From NCBI RefSeq assembly GCF_003352465.1, contig NZ_CP031153.1:2498987-2562986 (forward strand): 64,000 nt of DNA, read 5' to 3'. Below, in pieces: positions 16,904 to 26,678 of this stretch; positions within the stretch are counted from its first letter, which is position 1, and each line of letters opens with the position of its first letter. Source of the stretch: Kordia sp. SMS9 (GTDB taxonomy: Bacteria > Bacteroidota > Bacteroidia > Flavobacteriales > Flavobacteriaceae). The notes under the pieces are model-generated. The model was not told the DNA's origin. It did no database searches and worked only from the letters and a program-made list of their open reading frames with translations. The position numbers were made by a program, and so were the translations under genes.

Positions 16904-17794
16904 ATGATAAAGCGTTCGATTTATATCGGTTCCCCCGCTTATTTAAGACTCAAACAAAAACAATTAGTCGTAGAAAATCCCGAAGATAAGAGCATCAAAG
17001 GAACCATTCCTATTGAGGATATGGCATTACTGATGCTCGATCATTATCAAATTACATTGAGCAACCAATTATTGCTAAAATTGCAAGGAAATAATGTGGC
17101 TATTGTAAGTTGTGATGCACATCATTTACCGTTCGCAGTGATGCTTCCTTTATATGGACATACGGAACATTCAGATAGAATCAAACATCAATTACAAGCT
17201 TCTGAACCCTTAAAAAAACAATTGTGGAAACAAACTGTGGAACAAAAAATCAAAAATCAACAGGCACTTTTAAAATTGAATAACAAGCCTTACGAACAAA
17301 TGGATTTGTATTGGCAGAATGTAAAAAGTGGTGATACTACGAATTGTGAGGGTAAAGCTGCGCAGCATCATTGGAAACATTTATTTGAAAACTTTACAAG
17401 AGAGCGTCACGGTTATGCACCTAACAATATGTTGAATTTTGGATATGCTGTATTGCGTAGTATTGTGGCAAGAGCATTAGTGTCTAGTGGTTTACTGCCC
17501 GTATTGGGAATATTTCATCGTAACAAATACAATCCGTACTGCTTAGCAGATGATATCATGGAACCGTACAGACCTTTTGTAGATAAAATGGTATACAACT
17601 ATGTAGCACAATATGGAGTTCCTGAAAAGCTTTCAAAAGATGTTAAAGCTTATCTTTTAAATATAGCGACTCAAGATGTATGGATTGATGGCGTAGAACG
17701 TCCGTTGCTAGTTGCTGTAACTACTACTACGGCTAGTTTGTACAAATGTTACTATGGAGAATTACAACAAATAAAATATCCTGAACTCGACTAA
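16904..17794 (+). CDS. cas1: Cas1 spacer-integration endonuclease
   Basis: The 296-residue protein has the metal-binding triad of Cas1: Glu149 (NCEGKAAQHHW), His205 (GIFHRNKYNP) and Glu220 (DDIMEPYRPF). The N-terminus is the beta-sandwich dimer domain and the C-terminus the helical catalytic domain. Together with Cas2 it forms the complex that inserts new spacers at the leader end of the array. It is co-transcribed with cas9 upstream and cas2 nine bases downstream. Length and residues are typical, so acquisition should be functional. Confidence 0.97.
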   Translation: MIKRSIYIGSPAYLRLKQKQLVVENPEDKSIKGTIPIEDMALLMLDHYQITLSNQLLLKLQGNNVAIVSCDAHHLPFAVMLPLYGHTEHSDRIKHQLQASEPLKKQLWKQTVEQKIKNQQALLKLNNKPYEQMDLYWQNVKSGDTTNCEGKAAQHHWKHLFENFTRERHGYAPNNMLNFGYAVLRSIVARALVSSGLLPVLGIFHRNKYNPYCLADDIMEPYRPFVDKMVYNYVAQYGVPEKLSKDVKAYLLNIATQDVWIDGVERPLLVAVTTTTASLYKCYYGELQQIKYPELD

Positions 17795-18148
<354 letters not shown>

Positions 18149-18216
18149 GATTAAAAAAATCAACTAAAATTTAAAAGTAGAATTAAAAAAAGATCATTTT
18201 TTAAATTCTAAAAAGT

Positions 18217-18254
18217 AATCCCGAAGTATTGATATTCCTCAACAATTCGGGATT
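18217..18254. terminator. Hairpin at the cas2-proximal end of the array
   Basis: AATCCCGAA (18217-18225) pairs with TTCGGGATT (18246-18254), three bases before the first repeat. On the minus strand the hairpin is followed by ACTTTTT, which makes it a rho-independent terminator for crRNA transcripts running leftward. It may also end the cas operon and form part of the leader recognised by Cas1-Cas2. Confidence 0.6.
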
Positions 18255-18257
18255 GAC

Positions 18258-21200
18258 CTTGTGATCGCTCACGTAAAATTACAAAATGAAAGCAGTTCAC
18301 AACCTGACATATTACTACTACTGACATATTGACCTTGTGATCGCTCACGTAAAATTACAAAATGAAAGCAGTTCACAACACATATACTGACATATATTGA
18401 TACTGACATCTTGTGATCGCTCACGTAAAATTACAAAATGAAAGCAGTTCACAACACATATATTGACAAAGATACTGATACTGACCTTGTGATCGCTCAC
18501 GTAAAATTACAAAATGAAAGCAGTTCACAACCTATTGACAAATACTACTTACTTACTGACACTTGTGATCGCTCACGTAAAATTACAAAATGAAAGCAGT
18601 TCACAACAAGTCTTCATAAACATTCCTAAATACAAAACTTGTGATCGCTCACGTAAAATTACAAAATGAAAGCAGTTCACAACAAACGCGCATTAACTAT
18701 TGCAAACATCCAACTTGTGATCGCTCACGTAAAATTACAAAATGAAAGCAGTTCACAACCAAGTGGTTTTGTTTATTTTCCAGTTACTGCTTGTGATCGC
18801 TCACGTAAAATTACAAAATGAAAGCAGTTCACAACAGTTCAACAATTTAAAATCTTATAACGATGCTTGTGATCGCTCACGTAAAATTACAAAATGAAAG
18901 CAGTTCACAACTTGATCGTTGTTGCTCCAATTGCCGCTATTCTTGTGATCGCTCACGTAAAATTACAAAATGAAAGCAGTTCACAACCACTACTTGCGCT
19001 ATTACCGTTTAGGGGGACTTGTGATCGCTCACGTAAAATTACAAAATGAAAGCAGTTCACAACCCTTTATTAGAAATTGATTTCAATGATGCACTTGTGA
19101 TCGCTCACGTAAAATTACAAAATGAAAGCAGTTCACAACGCCAACGGCACAAGCTGAATATTTTAAAAACTTGTGATCGCTCACGTAAAATTACAAAATG
19201 AAAGCAGTTCACAACCGCCAATACCGCATTAACTACTTCATTAGACTTGTGATCGCTCACGTAAAATTACAAAATGAAAGCAGTTCACAACTTAAAGTAT
19301 GTTTGAAGCTCTAAATCTTCTCTTGTGATCGCTCACGTAAAATTACAAAATGAAAGCAGTTCACAACAAGTAAATGTCAGAGGTTTTTGCTTACGGACTT
19401 GTGATCGCTCACGTAAAATTACAAAATGAAAGCAGTTCACAACCGCAAAGTAGATCGTCCTTGGAATTGGGATCTTGTGATCGCTCACGTAAAATTACAA
19501 AATGAAAGCAGTTCACAACTAAAGGATTTAGAATGGTTTTCAATTGCTTCTTGTGATCGCTCACGTAAAATTACAAAATGAAAGCAGTTCACAACCTACT
19601 GCTGATTATGGTAGATATTTGGATACTTGTGATCGCTCACGTAAAATTACAAAATGAAAGCAGTTCACAACTCATTACTAAAAGTAAGAGTAACAAAAAT
19701 ACTTGTGATCGCTCACGTAAAATTACAAAATGAAAGCAGTTCACAACTCTTTATTAGCAATGGAATCAATGTGTTTTCTTGTGATCGCTCACGTAAAATT
19801 ACAAAATGAAAGCAGTTCACAACCAGATTGTATGATAATGCGGGAAACAATGTCTTGTGATCGCTCACGTAAAATTACAAAATGAAAGCAGTTCACAACA
19901 TTCGCGTATAATGTCACAAATTCAAATTACTTGTGATCGCTCACGTAAAATTACAAAATGAAAGCAGTTCACAACCTAAAGACCCTGCGGGATTAGGAAT
20001 TTAATCTTGTGATCGCTCACGTAAAATTACAAAATGAAAGCAGTTCACAACCGCCAATACCGCATTAACTACTTCATTAGACTTGTGATCGCTCACGTAA
20101 AATTACAAAATGAAAGCAGTTCACAACACTGAAAGCATAATGAAAGAAAAAGTTTATCTTGTGATCGCTCACGTAAAATTACAAAATGAAAGCAGTTCAC
20201 AACTTTTTTGATTTTGTACCCACTTACACGCGACTTGTGATCGCTCACGTAAAATTACAAAATGAAAGCAGTTCACAACTTTTTGTATGATGGTTTACAA
20301 AATGAAAGCAGTTCACAACAAAAGCCCTGTATACAGTGTCATAGCTGTACTTGTGATCGCTCACGTAAAATTACAAAATGAAAGCAGTTCACAACACAAA
20401 ATAAAGTATTAATTTTAGTGTATGACTTGTGATCGCTCACGTAAAATTACAAAATGAAAGCAGTTCACAACCAGAGTTAACTTTATCGTAGCTTGTGCGA
20501 TCTTGTGATCGCTCACGTAAAATTACAAAATGAAAGCAGTTCACAACTAGCTTTTTCCTTCATAGGTAGAAATAACACTTGTGATCGCTCACGTAAAATT
20601 ACAAAATGAAAGCAGTTCACAACAGTTGGTTCCAACATACATTCATGTAGAAACTTGTGATCGCTCACGTAAAATTACAAAATGAAAGCAGTTCACAACA
20701 CAACAAGTCAAAGTGTAGACACTACCAACCTTGTGATCGCTCACGTAAAATTACAAAATGAAAGCAGTTCACAACGTTATCGACGAAATTCTAAATAATT
20801 TCATCCTTGTGATCGCTCACGTAAAATTACAAAATGAAAGCAGTTCACAACTGCGGTGTAATTAATCCGTGTTGTGTGCTTCTTGTGATCGCTCACGTAA
20901 AATTACAAAATGAAAGCAGTTCACAACTGGCACGAGTTGTCCCCGTTTTTACAGCATCTTGTGATCGCTCACGTAAAATTACAAAATGAAAGCAGTTCAC
21001 AACAGTGAAATGCAATTAAAAGACGTTGAAATACTTGTGATCGCTCACGTAAAATTACAAAATGAAAGCAGTTCACAACACACCTGTCACGCTCTGCACT
21101 TGTGCCATCCTTGTGATCGCTCACGTAAAATTACAAAATGAAAGCAGTTCACAACCTTTCTATTTGAAAATAATAACCTCTTTGCCTTGTGATCGCTCAC

Positions 21201-21523
21201 GTAAAATTACAAAATGAAAGCAGTTCACAACTATCATCTTCAGATTTAGTACCAGCGATGTCTTGTGATCGCTCACGTAAAATTACAAAATGAAAGCAGT
21301 TCACAACTATAAAGAATTAAGGTTTTTGTTAAGCGTCCTTGTGATCGCTCACGTAAAATTACAAAATGAAAGCAGTTCACAACTTTGCTATAGCGTTATT
21401 TGCAATTCTGTCACTTGTGATCGCTCACGTAAAATTACAAAATGAAAGCAGTTCACAACTCTACGATGATTATTGAAATGATAACTCCCCTTGTGATCGC
21501 TCACGTAAAATTACAAAATGAAA
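18258..21523 (-). CRISPR. Type II-C CRISPR array, 44 repeats and 43 spacers
   Basis: The 46-bp repeat (plus strand begins CTTGTGATCG and ends GTTCACAAC) alternates with 30-bp spacers in a strict 76-bp period. There are 42 intact repeats, one internal partial repeat (20295-20319) after a 15-nt spacer remnant, and one terminal repeat cut after 34 bases (21490-21523). Spacers 13 and 24 are identical. Spacers 1-4 are low-complexity and related. The tracrRNA anti-repeat shows that crRNAs are read from the minus strand (repeat starting GTTGTGAACTG). The truncated repeat at the right marks the old end, so new spacers should enter next to cas2. Repeat copies are otherwise identical as far as I compared them. 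Confidence 0.98.
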
Positions 21524-21650
21524 TCTATACCAAAATCATACTTTTAGCTCTGATTTTTAATCGTTTATTAAAGGTTGTTTTTTACTAAAAATATTCTCTG
21601 AGATTCAGTGTAGCGAAAGAATTTTATTGAACTAAAAAGTTTCAAAGGAT

Positions 21651-21926
21651 TTATTTCATTTTTCCTAAAAGTAAACATACACAGCCTAAAATTGTAAACA
21701 CTACCGATCGTAACATAATAGTTGTAGAATATGTTCCTGCAATTATAAAATTATAGGCATCGCCTCCCACATATTTTTTATTCATACCTCCAAACTTTTC
21801 ATCATAAATAAATGAATTTTCCTTTTGAAGCATGTATTCAAAAGAGTCATAAAAGAAATATCCCGCTACAATGAGGAATAAAATTCCTGCTGCAATTAAA
21901 GTATTATTAATATCATTTTTTTTCAT
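21651..21926 (-). CDS. Small two-TM membrane protein
   Basis: The 91 residues contain two hydrophobic helices, near 10-28 (TLIAAGILFLIVAGYFFYDS) and 66-88 (TTIMLRSVVFTILGCVCLLL), joined by a polar Tyr/Gly-rich loop. No family is recognised. It lies 14 bases after the 21941 gene on the same strand, so the two probably form an operon. Confidence 0.6.
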   Translation of the reverse strand: MKKNDINNTLIAAGILFLIVAGYFFYDSFEYMLQKENSFIYDEKFGGMNKKYVGGDAYNFIIAGTYSTTIMLRSVVFTILGCVCLLLGKMK

Positions 21927-21940
21927 AAAATATTTTGTAA

Positions 21941-22666
21941 TTAGTTATTATTTGAACTTATAGAATCTTTTGAACAAACGTATTTATAAAACATGTGGTC
22001 AGATAATGGTTTTAATGATTTTCCCGTTTCAGGGTGTAAGCCTAATGAAGTAAAGTATTCCAATTCTTTTTTTTGATTTTTACCATACCATACATTAGGA
22101 GTTCCATCTAGTTTTTTATATTCTGTCTGGCAATCAGCTTCAATTTTTTTCAAGTTATTAATCCGATCTTTATTATATAATTTCAATTCTCCAAGATCAT
22201 ATTTCTTCAAATTAAAAGATACTTCTATATAATGCGTACCATCCCAAATCATCCAACGTTGTTTGTTGAGTTGCATGATTACTAAAACCGTAATTATCGT
22301 TAAGAGAATAATTATAATGAGCCAACTGTGTTTTTTTAAAAACCTCATAACATCATTTTCCTTGGCAGAATCTATTGACTCTGAGGAATTGTTGTGAGCT
22401 AATATATTAGTTACAAAATCTTCATAATTTTGAAATCCTAAATATCTGGCAAGGTTATTCAATAATTCAGTATTCGGACTCATAGCCTGATCTGTACTTT
22501 CCTCTATAAACTGCTCGTAATATCTTGAGAACGTAATTTTGCTTGTTGGAAAATTGAGTTCAACACTAAATACTTTTTCTAAATGAACGGCAACTCCATT
22601 CTTAGTCGTTTTACCACTTTGTCTTTCAGCTTTCTTAAAAGCTTCTTGGAATAGTTTTTCTTTCAT
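21941..22666 (-). CDS. Membrane protein with N-terminal helical (HTH-like) cytosolic domain
   Basis: The chosen ATG (MKEKLFQEAFKKAE) gives 241 residues; an ATG three codons upstream is also possible. Residues of about 1-85 are helical and carry FSRYYEQFIEE and LARYLGFQNYEDFV, a pattern seen in flavobacterial regulatory proteins. One membrane helix is near 110-130 (WLIIIILLTIITVLVIMQL), followed by an outer domain with Trp/Tyr-rich strands (RWMIWDGTHYIEVSF). No function is recognised; one-pass signalling is a guess. Confidence 0.6.
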   Translation of the reverse strand: MKEKLFQEAFKKAERQSGKTTKNGVAVHLEKVFSVELNFPTSKITFSRYYEQFIEESTDQAMSPNTELLNNLARYLGFQNYEDFVTNILAHNNSSESIDSAKENDVMRFLKKHSWLIIIILLTIITVLVIMQLNKQRWMIWDGTHYIEVSFNLKKYDLGELKLYNKDRINNLKKIEADCQTEYKKLDGTPNVWYGKNQKKELEYFTSLGLHPETGKSLKPLSDHMFYKYVCSKDSISSNNN

Positions 22667-23034
22667 AAAAGTCAATGTTTAGTATTTATCATAAGTTCAA
22701 CATGAGTTACACACGTTGTCTTCATCAATGTTGGTACATATCTGTTATAATATTGAGTACTTCTTGTTAACTACTTTCCTCCAGTTTGTTTGTTCTTTTG
22801 CTTCAGCGTTTACGAATAACCTTATCCGCAATAAGGTTTTGCGGAGTAAACACTACTTGAAGTTGAGAACTAAAGTTGTTTCAAATGGGAAGTACATGCT
22901 TCTTTAGTTTTCACTTCTACTTCCCAAAATTCGGAGAGACGTCTCCTAAAATTTAGCGTGCGGCTTGTCTGCAATACACACCTAAGAACATTTCTAGGCA
23001 GCCACACTATTGTCAAATTTTTAACAAATACAAA
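22667..23034. other. Gene-free gap upstream of the small lipoprotein
   Basis: About 370 bases lie between divergent genes. An in-frame open stretch at 22716-22907 has no convincing protein character. Short palindromes (ACCTTATCCGCAATAAGGT, and CCTAAGAACATTTCTAGG near 22981-22999) could be regulatory. I see nothing else. Confidence 0.4.
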
Positions 23035-23205
23035 ATGAAGAAATTATATGTACTTTCACTTGTGGTTTTCCACATTATCGGATTTCAATCCTGTACTCCC
23101 GAAGCTTTAAATAATACAAATGATATACAAGCCTGCTGTGGCGATGAAGGAGAATTGCCGCCACCTCCACCACCTCCGCCACCTGGAGATGGATTAGGAG
23201 ACTAA
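23035..23205 (+). CDS. Small polyproline lipoprotein, 56 residues
   Basis: The ORF encodes MKKLYVLSLVVFHIIGFQSC, a lipoprotein signal, followed by a short mature peptide with ACCGDEGEL, nine consecutive prolines and GDGLGD. It lies 25 bases before the sensor-kinase gene on the same strand. Its plan is shared with the 56-residue lipoprotein at 10143. It may be an envelope partner or input of the downstream two-component system, which is inference from position. Confidence 0.65.
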   Translation: MKKLYVLSLVVFHIIGFQSCTPEALNNTNDIQACCGDEGELPPPPPPPPPGDGLGD

Positions 23206-23230
23206 TGTTATAATTTAGTACTTTAGAGGA

Positions 23231-24910
23231 ATGAAAAATAAGATAAATTCGTTCCTCTTTTTTATTATTGTAAGTTTCCTTTTTGGAAGCGAATATCTGT
23301 TTAGTCAAAGTACTAATGATAGTATTGCGTATTATATAGCGAAAGTTCAAGACTTCAATACTGTTGATGATTTGATAAAGGCAAGAAATTATTTAGAACA
23401 GAAAGAAATTGAATTAAAAAGGACTGATTTAAATAGGTTGTATTTGATTTATCATTTATCAAGTGCTGATAAGGCAATTGGAGACTTTATTAAAGCAGAA
23501 AATCTTTTAGTCGAAATATTGGATAATATTCAACAGTTCAAATCTTCTGATTATAGAGATTATTATCATAAAGCTTATTATTTATTGTTAGCTAATATAT
23601 ACAGAGATCAAAAAAATGGTGAAAAAGCAATAGAACTTTATAACAGGGCTTTTGAGAAAGCTAAGATAGCACATGATAGTGCTGTCATTTATAATAATAT
23701 CTCTAATGTTTTTAAAGATGTTTCTAACTACAAAAAATCTGAAGAAGTTCTAAAAAAAGCTTATCCTTTAATTCCTAGAATGATTAAGCAAAATGATATT
23801 GCAAAAATTTATGATAATTTAGGTTTTGCAATGTCCATGTTGGGAAATAAAACTGGAGAGGAGTATATGAATAAAGGACTAGAAATAAGACTCAAAATAA
23901 ATGATTATACAGGATTACATTCTAGTTACACACAACTAGCGATATATTATAAAAAATTTAAAAAAGACTCTTTAGCTAAATTATATGCTTCCAAGGCTTT
24001 AAACACTAGTAAAAATATTGGAATTCCAAAATATAGAAAAAAAGCATTAGGATTATTTCTTGATTTTTCAGATGATGTATATATCAAAGAATACAAAAGA
24101 TTGAATGATAGCTTATCAGATGCAGAAGCTTCAATGCAGAATAAGTACGCAATGTATAGATATGATAAAGCAAAATCGGAAGCTAAAGCTCTAAAAGCTG
24201 AAAAAAAGGTTTTAGAAAGTGAATTCAGAATGTTAATGTTCGCATTTCTAGGAGGATTAATATTTATAGTAGCCGTTTTTTGGATTGTTACTCAACGCAA
24301 TCGAAATAAGCGACATACGCTTGCAGAAATCTATAAAACAGAACGCAATTTTTCTAAAAAAGTACATGACGAATTAGGAAATGATATTTTCTATTTAATG
24401 AATCAACTACAAATAAACCCAGCTTCTTTGTTGGAAAAAGAAGGCTTGCAAATTTTGAATGGATTAAACGAAATCTATGTAAAAGCTAGAGATATTTCTA
24501 AAAAGTATACCACCATAGAGACTGGAGAAAGATATCACGATGAGCTTCTCTCACTTTTAAATTCTTTTGGAAGTGATACTACTAAAATTGTAACGAATGA
24601 AATTGCATTAGACTTTTGGCAATCTGTTTCTACTTTAAAAAAGGAGCAATTGTATAGAGTGTTGCAGGAACTTCTTACCAATATGAAAAAACACAGTAAA
24701 GCTACGTTGGTAGGAATTACATTCACAAAAATAAAAAAGCAAGTCATCATCAAATATGTGGATAATGGAAAAGGAGCAACTAAAAAGGAACTTTTAGTGA
24801 AAAATGGTTTGGAAAATGTGGAAAACCGCATCGGTGAAATTAATGGAACTATTACTTTTGAAACGAATCCGAGTCATGGATTCAAAGCAGAAATACGATT
24901 TATTCAATAG
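23231..24910 (+). CDS. TPR-containing sensor histidine kinase
   Basis: The 559-residue protein has an N-terminal signal or anchor (FLFFIIVSFLFGSEYLFSQ) and TPR repeats at about 50-300 (periplasmic). A single membrane helix follows near 335-355 (MFAFLGGLIFIVAVFWIV), then a NarL-type dimerisation segment with His379 (KKVHDELGND) and an ATPase domain at about 465-559 (QELLTNMKKHSKA, VDNGKGATKKE, GLENVENRI). It should autophosphorylate and pass the phosphate to the regulator two bases downstream. Such TPR kinases are common in Flavobacteriia. The location on the proposed element is notable. Confidence 0.88.
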   Translation: MKNKINSFLFFIIVSFLFGSEYLFSQSTNDSIAYYIAKVQDFNTVDDLIKARNYLEQKEIELKRTDLNRLYLIYHLSSADKAIGDFIKAENLLVEILDNIQQFKSSDYRDYYHKAYYLLLANIYRDQKNGEKAIELYNRAFEKAKIAHDSAVIYNNISNVFKDVSNYKKSEEVLKKAYPLIPRMIKQNDIAKIYDNLGFAMSMLGNKTGEEYMNKGLEIRLKINDYTGLHSSYTQLAIYYKKFKKDSLAKLYASKALNTSKNIGIPKYRKKALGLFLDFSDDVYIKEYKRLNDSLSDAEASMQNKYAMYRYDKAKSEAKALKAEKKVLESEFRMLMFAFLGGLIFIVAVFWIVTQRNRNKRHTLAEIYKTERNFSKKVHDELGNDIFYLMNQLQINPASLLEKEGLQILNGLNEIYVKARDISKKYTTIETGERYHDELLSLLNSFGSDTTKIVTNEIALDFWQSVSTLKKEQLYRVLQELLTNMKKHSKATLVGITFTKIKKQVIIKYVDNGKGATKKELLVKNGLENVENRIGEINGTITFETNPSHGFKAEIRFIQ

Positions 24911-24912
24911 CC

Positions 24913-25581
24913 ATGAAGTTCAAAAAAGTTTTAGTTGCAGAAGATACCGACAGTAGTAATATTGGTTTGGTATATAAGTTGAAAGAAATAGGAATCGAAA
25001 CAGTGGAGTCATCACAATCTTGTGATAATGCTATTTTAAAGTTAAAAAAAGGGATACATGAAAAGCGATATTTCGATTTATTAATAAGCGATTTATCCTT
25101 TGTGTCGAATACCCCAAATCCAAAAATCACTACAGGAGAAGCACTTATTGAAGAAGTAAAACGACTGCAACCTACCATCAAAATCATTGCCTTTTCAGTT
25201 AACAATCAACAAACTGTTATCAAACATCTCATCAATGAAATTGATATAGATAGTTATGTTTGTAAAGGATTAAATGGTACAAAAGAACTGTTGAAAGCAA
25301 TTGAACTTATTCAAGAAGATGAAAAATATTTGTGTCCAATTTCAAGTGCAACCTTACATCAAAAAAATGTTTTTCAATTAGATGATTATGAAAAACAATT
25401 ACTTCAGTTAGTGGCTCGCGGTCTAAAACAAGATGAGATCGCAGTATATTTTCAATCAAAAGGTATTTCACCTAACAGCCGACGTTCGGTTGAAGATCGT
25501 TTAAGTAGACTTCGTGATAATTTCAATGCTAGTACAACTTCACAATTGATTTATCTAGCGCAAAGCTTAGACCTTATCTAA
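24913..25581 (+). CDS. Response regulator with LuxR-like C-terminus
   Basis: The 222 residues have a receiver domain at about 3-125 with acidic Glu10-Asp11 and phospho-acceptor Asp60 (FDLLISDLSF). The C-terminal 70 residues are helical (DDYEKQLLQLVARGLKQDEI, then NSRRSVEDRLSRLRDNF). They sit where LuxR/NarL regulators have their HTH, but the usual 'LT.RE.EVL' start is degenerate. It starts two bases after the kinase stop, so the two are co-expressed as one pair. DNA binding is likely but not certain. Confidence 0.82.
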   Translation: MKFKKVLVAEDTDSSNIGLVYKLKEIGIETVESSQSCDNAILKLKKGIHEKRYFDLLISDLSFVSNTPNPKITTGEALIEEVKRLQPTIKIIAFSVNNQQTVIKHLINEIDIDSYVCKGLNGTKELLKAIELIQEDEKYLCPISSATLHQKNVFQLDDYEKQLLQLVARGLKQDEIAVYFQSKGISPNSRRSVEDRLSRLRDNFNASTTSQLIYLAQSLDLI

Positions 25582-25679
25582 TATTTTCTAGTTTTATTTT
25601 TTTACAACCGTGGATTTCCACAAGCGATTCGTTTTTAATCAGCATAAGTTTGAACTGTTAAACTTAAAAAAGATTAAAA

Positions 25680-25886
25680 ATGGCAAGATATTACGTTAAT
25701 AAAAACGCACAATCTAATGGTGACCATGAAGTTCATAAATATAGTTGTAATTGGCTTCCAAAAATTGAAAATAGAATTTATCTAGGCGATTTTACAAACT
25801 GTCGAAGTGCTGTTAATGCAGCTAAAAAATATTACAATAAAGTGAATGGGTGTTACTTCTGTTCTAATGAATGTCATACATCTTAA
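25680..25886 (+). CDS. Small Cys-rich protein, 68 residues
   Basis: The protein (MARYYVNKNAQSNGDHEVHK...) has four or five cysteines placed as Cys...Cys...GCYFCSNEC. That pattern suggests a small metal-binding fold or one held by disulfides. The first gene of a same-strand run (25680-27725), it has a compact 12-base spacing to the next. I do not recognise the function. Confidence 0.65.
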   Translation: MARYYVNKNAQSNGDHEVHKYSCNWLPKIENRIYLGDFTNCRSAVNAAKKYYNKVNGCYFCSNECHTS

Positions 25887-25898
25887 AAGAAAACTAAT

Positions 25899-26273
25899 AT
25901 GAAAGTAGATTTACTAGTAAAGTTTAGTGTGACGAAGGAATTACTTGGTGATAATAAATTAGAAAAGATAAAGGACATAGTTGTAGATGGCGAAACTATT
26001 TTATTGGCATACACACATGTACGTGACAAAGTATGGTTTACCAATAAGAGATTGATTACAATGGATGCCAAAGGCTTAACTGGAAAAAAGAAAGAATTTC
26101 ACTCTTTTCCTTACTCAAAAATTACTTCCTTTTCAATTGAAACCGCTGGCACATTTGATGGAGATAGCGATTTTAAAATATGGGTTAGTGGTTTTGGAGT
26201 CTTTGAAATTAAGTTTCATAAAAACTTAGATATCAAAAGAATTGGAAAATTTTTGAGTGAAAAAATTTTATAA
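25899..26273 (+). CDS. Bacterial PH-domain protein (bPH_1-like)
   Basis: The 124 residues form one domain with the bacterial pleckstrin-homology pattern. A GETILLAYTHVRDKVWFTNK segment is followed by RLITMDAKG, KKEFHSFPYSKITSFSIE and a C-terminal helix (NLDIKRIGKFLSEKI). These domains act as small scaffolds in stress-related proteins. The stop is immediately followed by the next ATG (26274), so translation is coupled. Its role beside the secreted and nuclease genes is unknown. Confidence 0.75.
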   Translation: MKVDLLVKFSVTKELLGDNKLEKIKDIVVDGETILLAYTHVRDKVWFTNKRLITMDAKGLTGKKKEFHSFPYSKITSFSIETAGTFDGDSDFKIWVSGFGVFEIKFHKNLDIKRIGKFLSEKIL

Positions 26274-26654
26274 ATGAGACTACATATAAAACATATAACT
26301 TTTACTCTATTACTGCTCACCTTTTCTAGTACAATCGCACAAACAGTTTATACTACAAAATCAGGTAAAAAATATCATAAAATTGATTGTAGATATCTCA
26401 AGAGTTCACATTATCAAACAACCATAGATAAAGCAAAGAGTTTAGGGTATACAGCTTGTAAAGTATGCAAGCCTACAATTTCGAATACTAAGGTTTCAGA
26501 ACAACAAATACTTGAATATGGTAGTTCTCCTGTACAGAAAAAGCAAAAAAAAAGTAAAACTTCGTCGCAATGTAGAGGAAAAACAAAATCAGGCAGAAGG
26601 TGTAAACGCATGACGAAAAATGCAAACAAACGATGTTACCAACATCAAAAATAA
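26274..26654 (+). CDS. Secreted protein with two small Cys/His domains
   Basis: The 126-residue protein starts with a signal peptide (ITFTLLLLTFSSTIAQ). Residues of about 23-65 form a Cys/His motif (YHKIDCRYLKSS, GYTACKVCKP) like the Ada-type or zinc-ribbon units of small secreted proteins. The Lys-rich C-terminus (SSQCRGKTKSGRRCKRM, RCYQHQK) matches the DUF5763 pattern of compact Cys/His modules. Function is unknown. It is coupled to the PH-domain gene with no gap. Confidence 0.72.
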   Translation: MRLHIKHITFTLLLLTFSSTIAQTVYTTKSGKKYHKIDCRYLKSSHYQTTIDKAKSLGYTACKVCKPTISNTKVSEQQILEYGSSPVQKKQKKSKTSSQCRGKTKSGRRCKRMTKNANKRCYQHQK

Positions 26655-26678
26655 TAATACTTTAACTAATTAATCATT

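Noticed and set aside
18149..18257. Rightward array transcription from a leader promoter next to cas2
   Set aside because: The tracrRNA anti-repeat can only pair with repeats transcribed from the minus strand, so guide RNAs must run leftward.
22716..22907. 63-codon ORF between divergent genes
   Set aside because: The composition does not resemble a real protein, there is no start context, and it lies in a probable promoter region.
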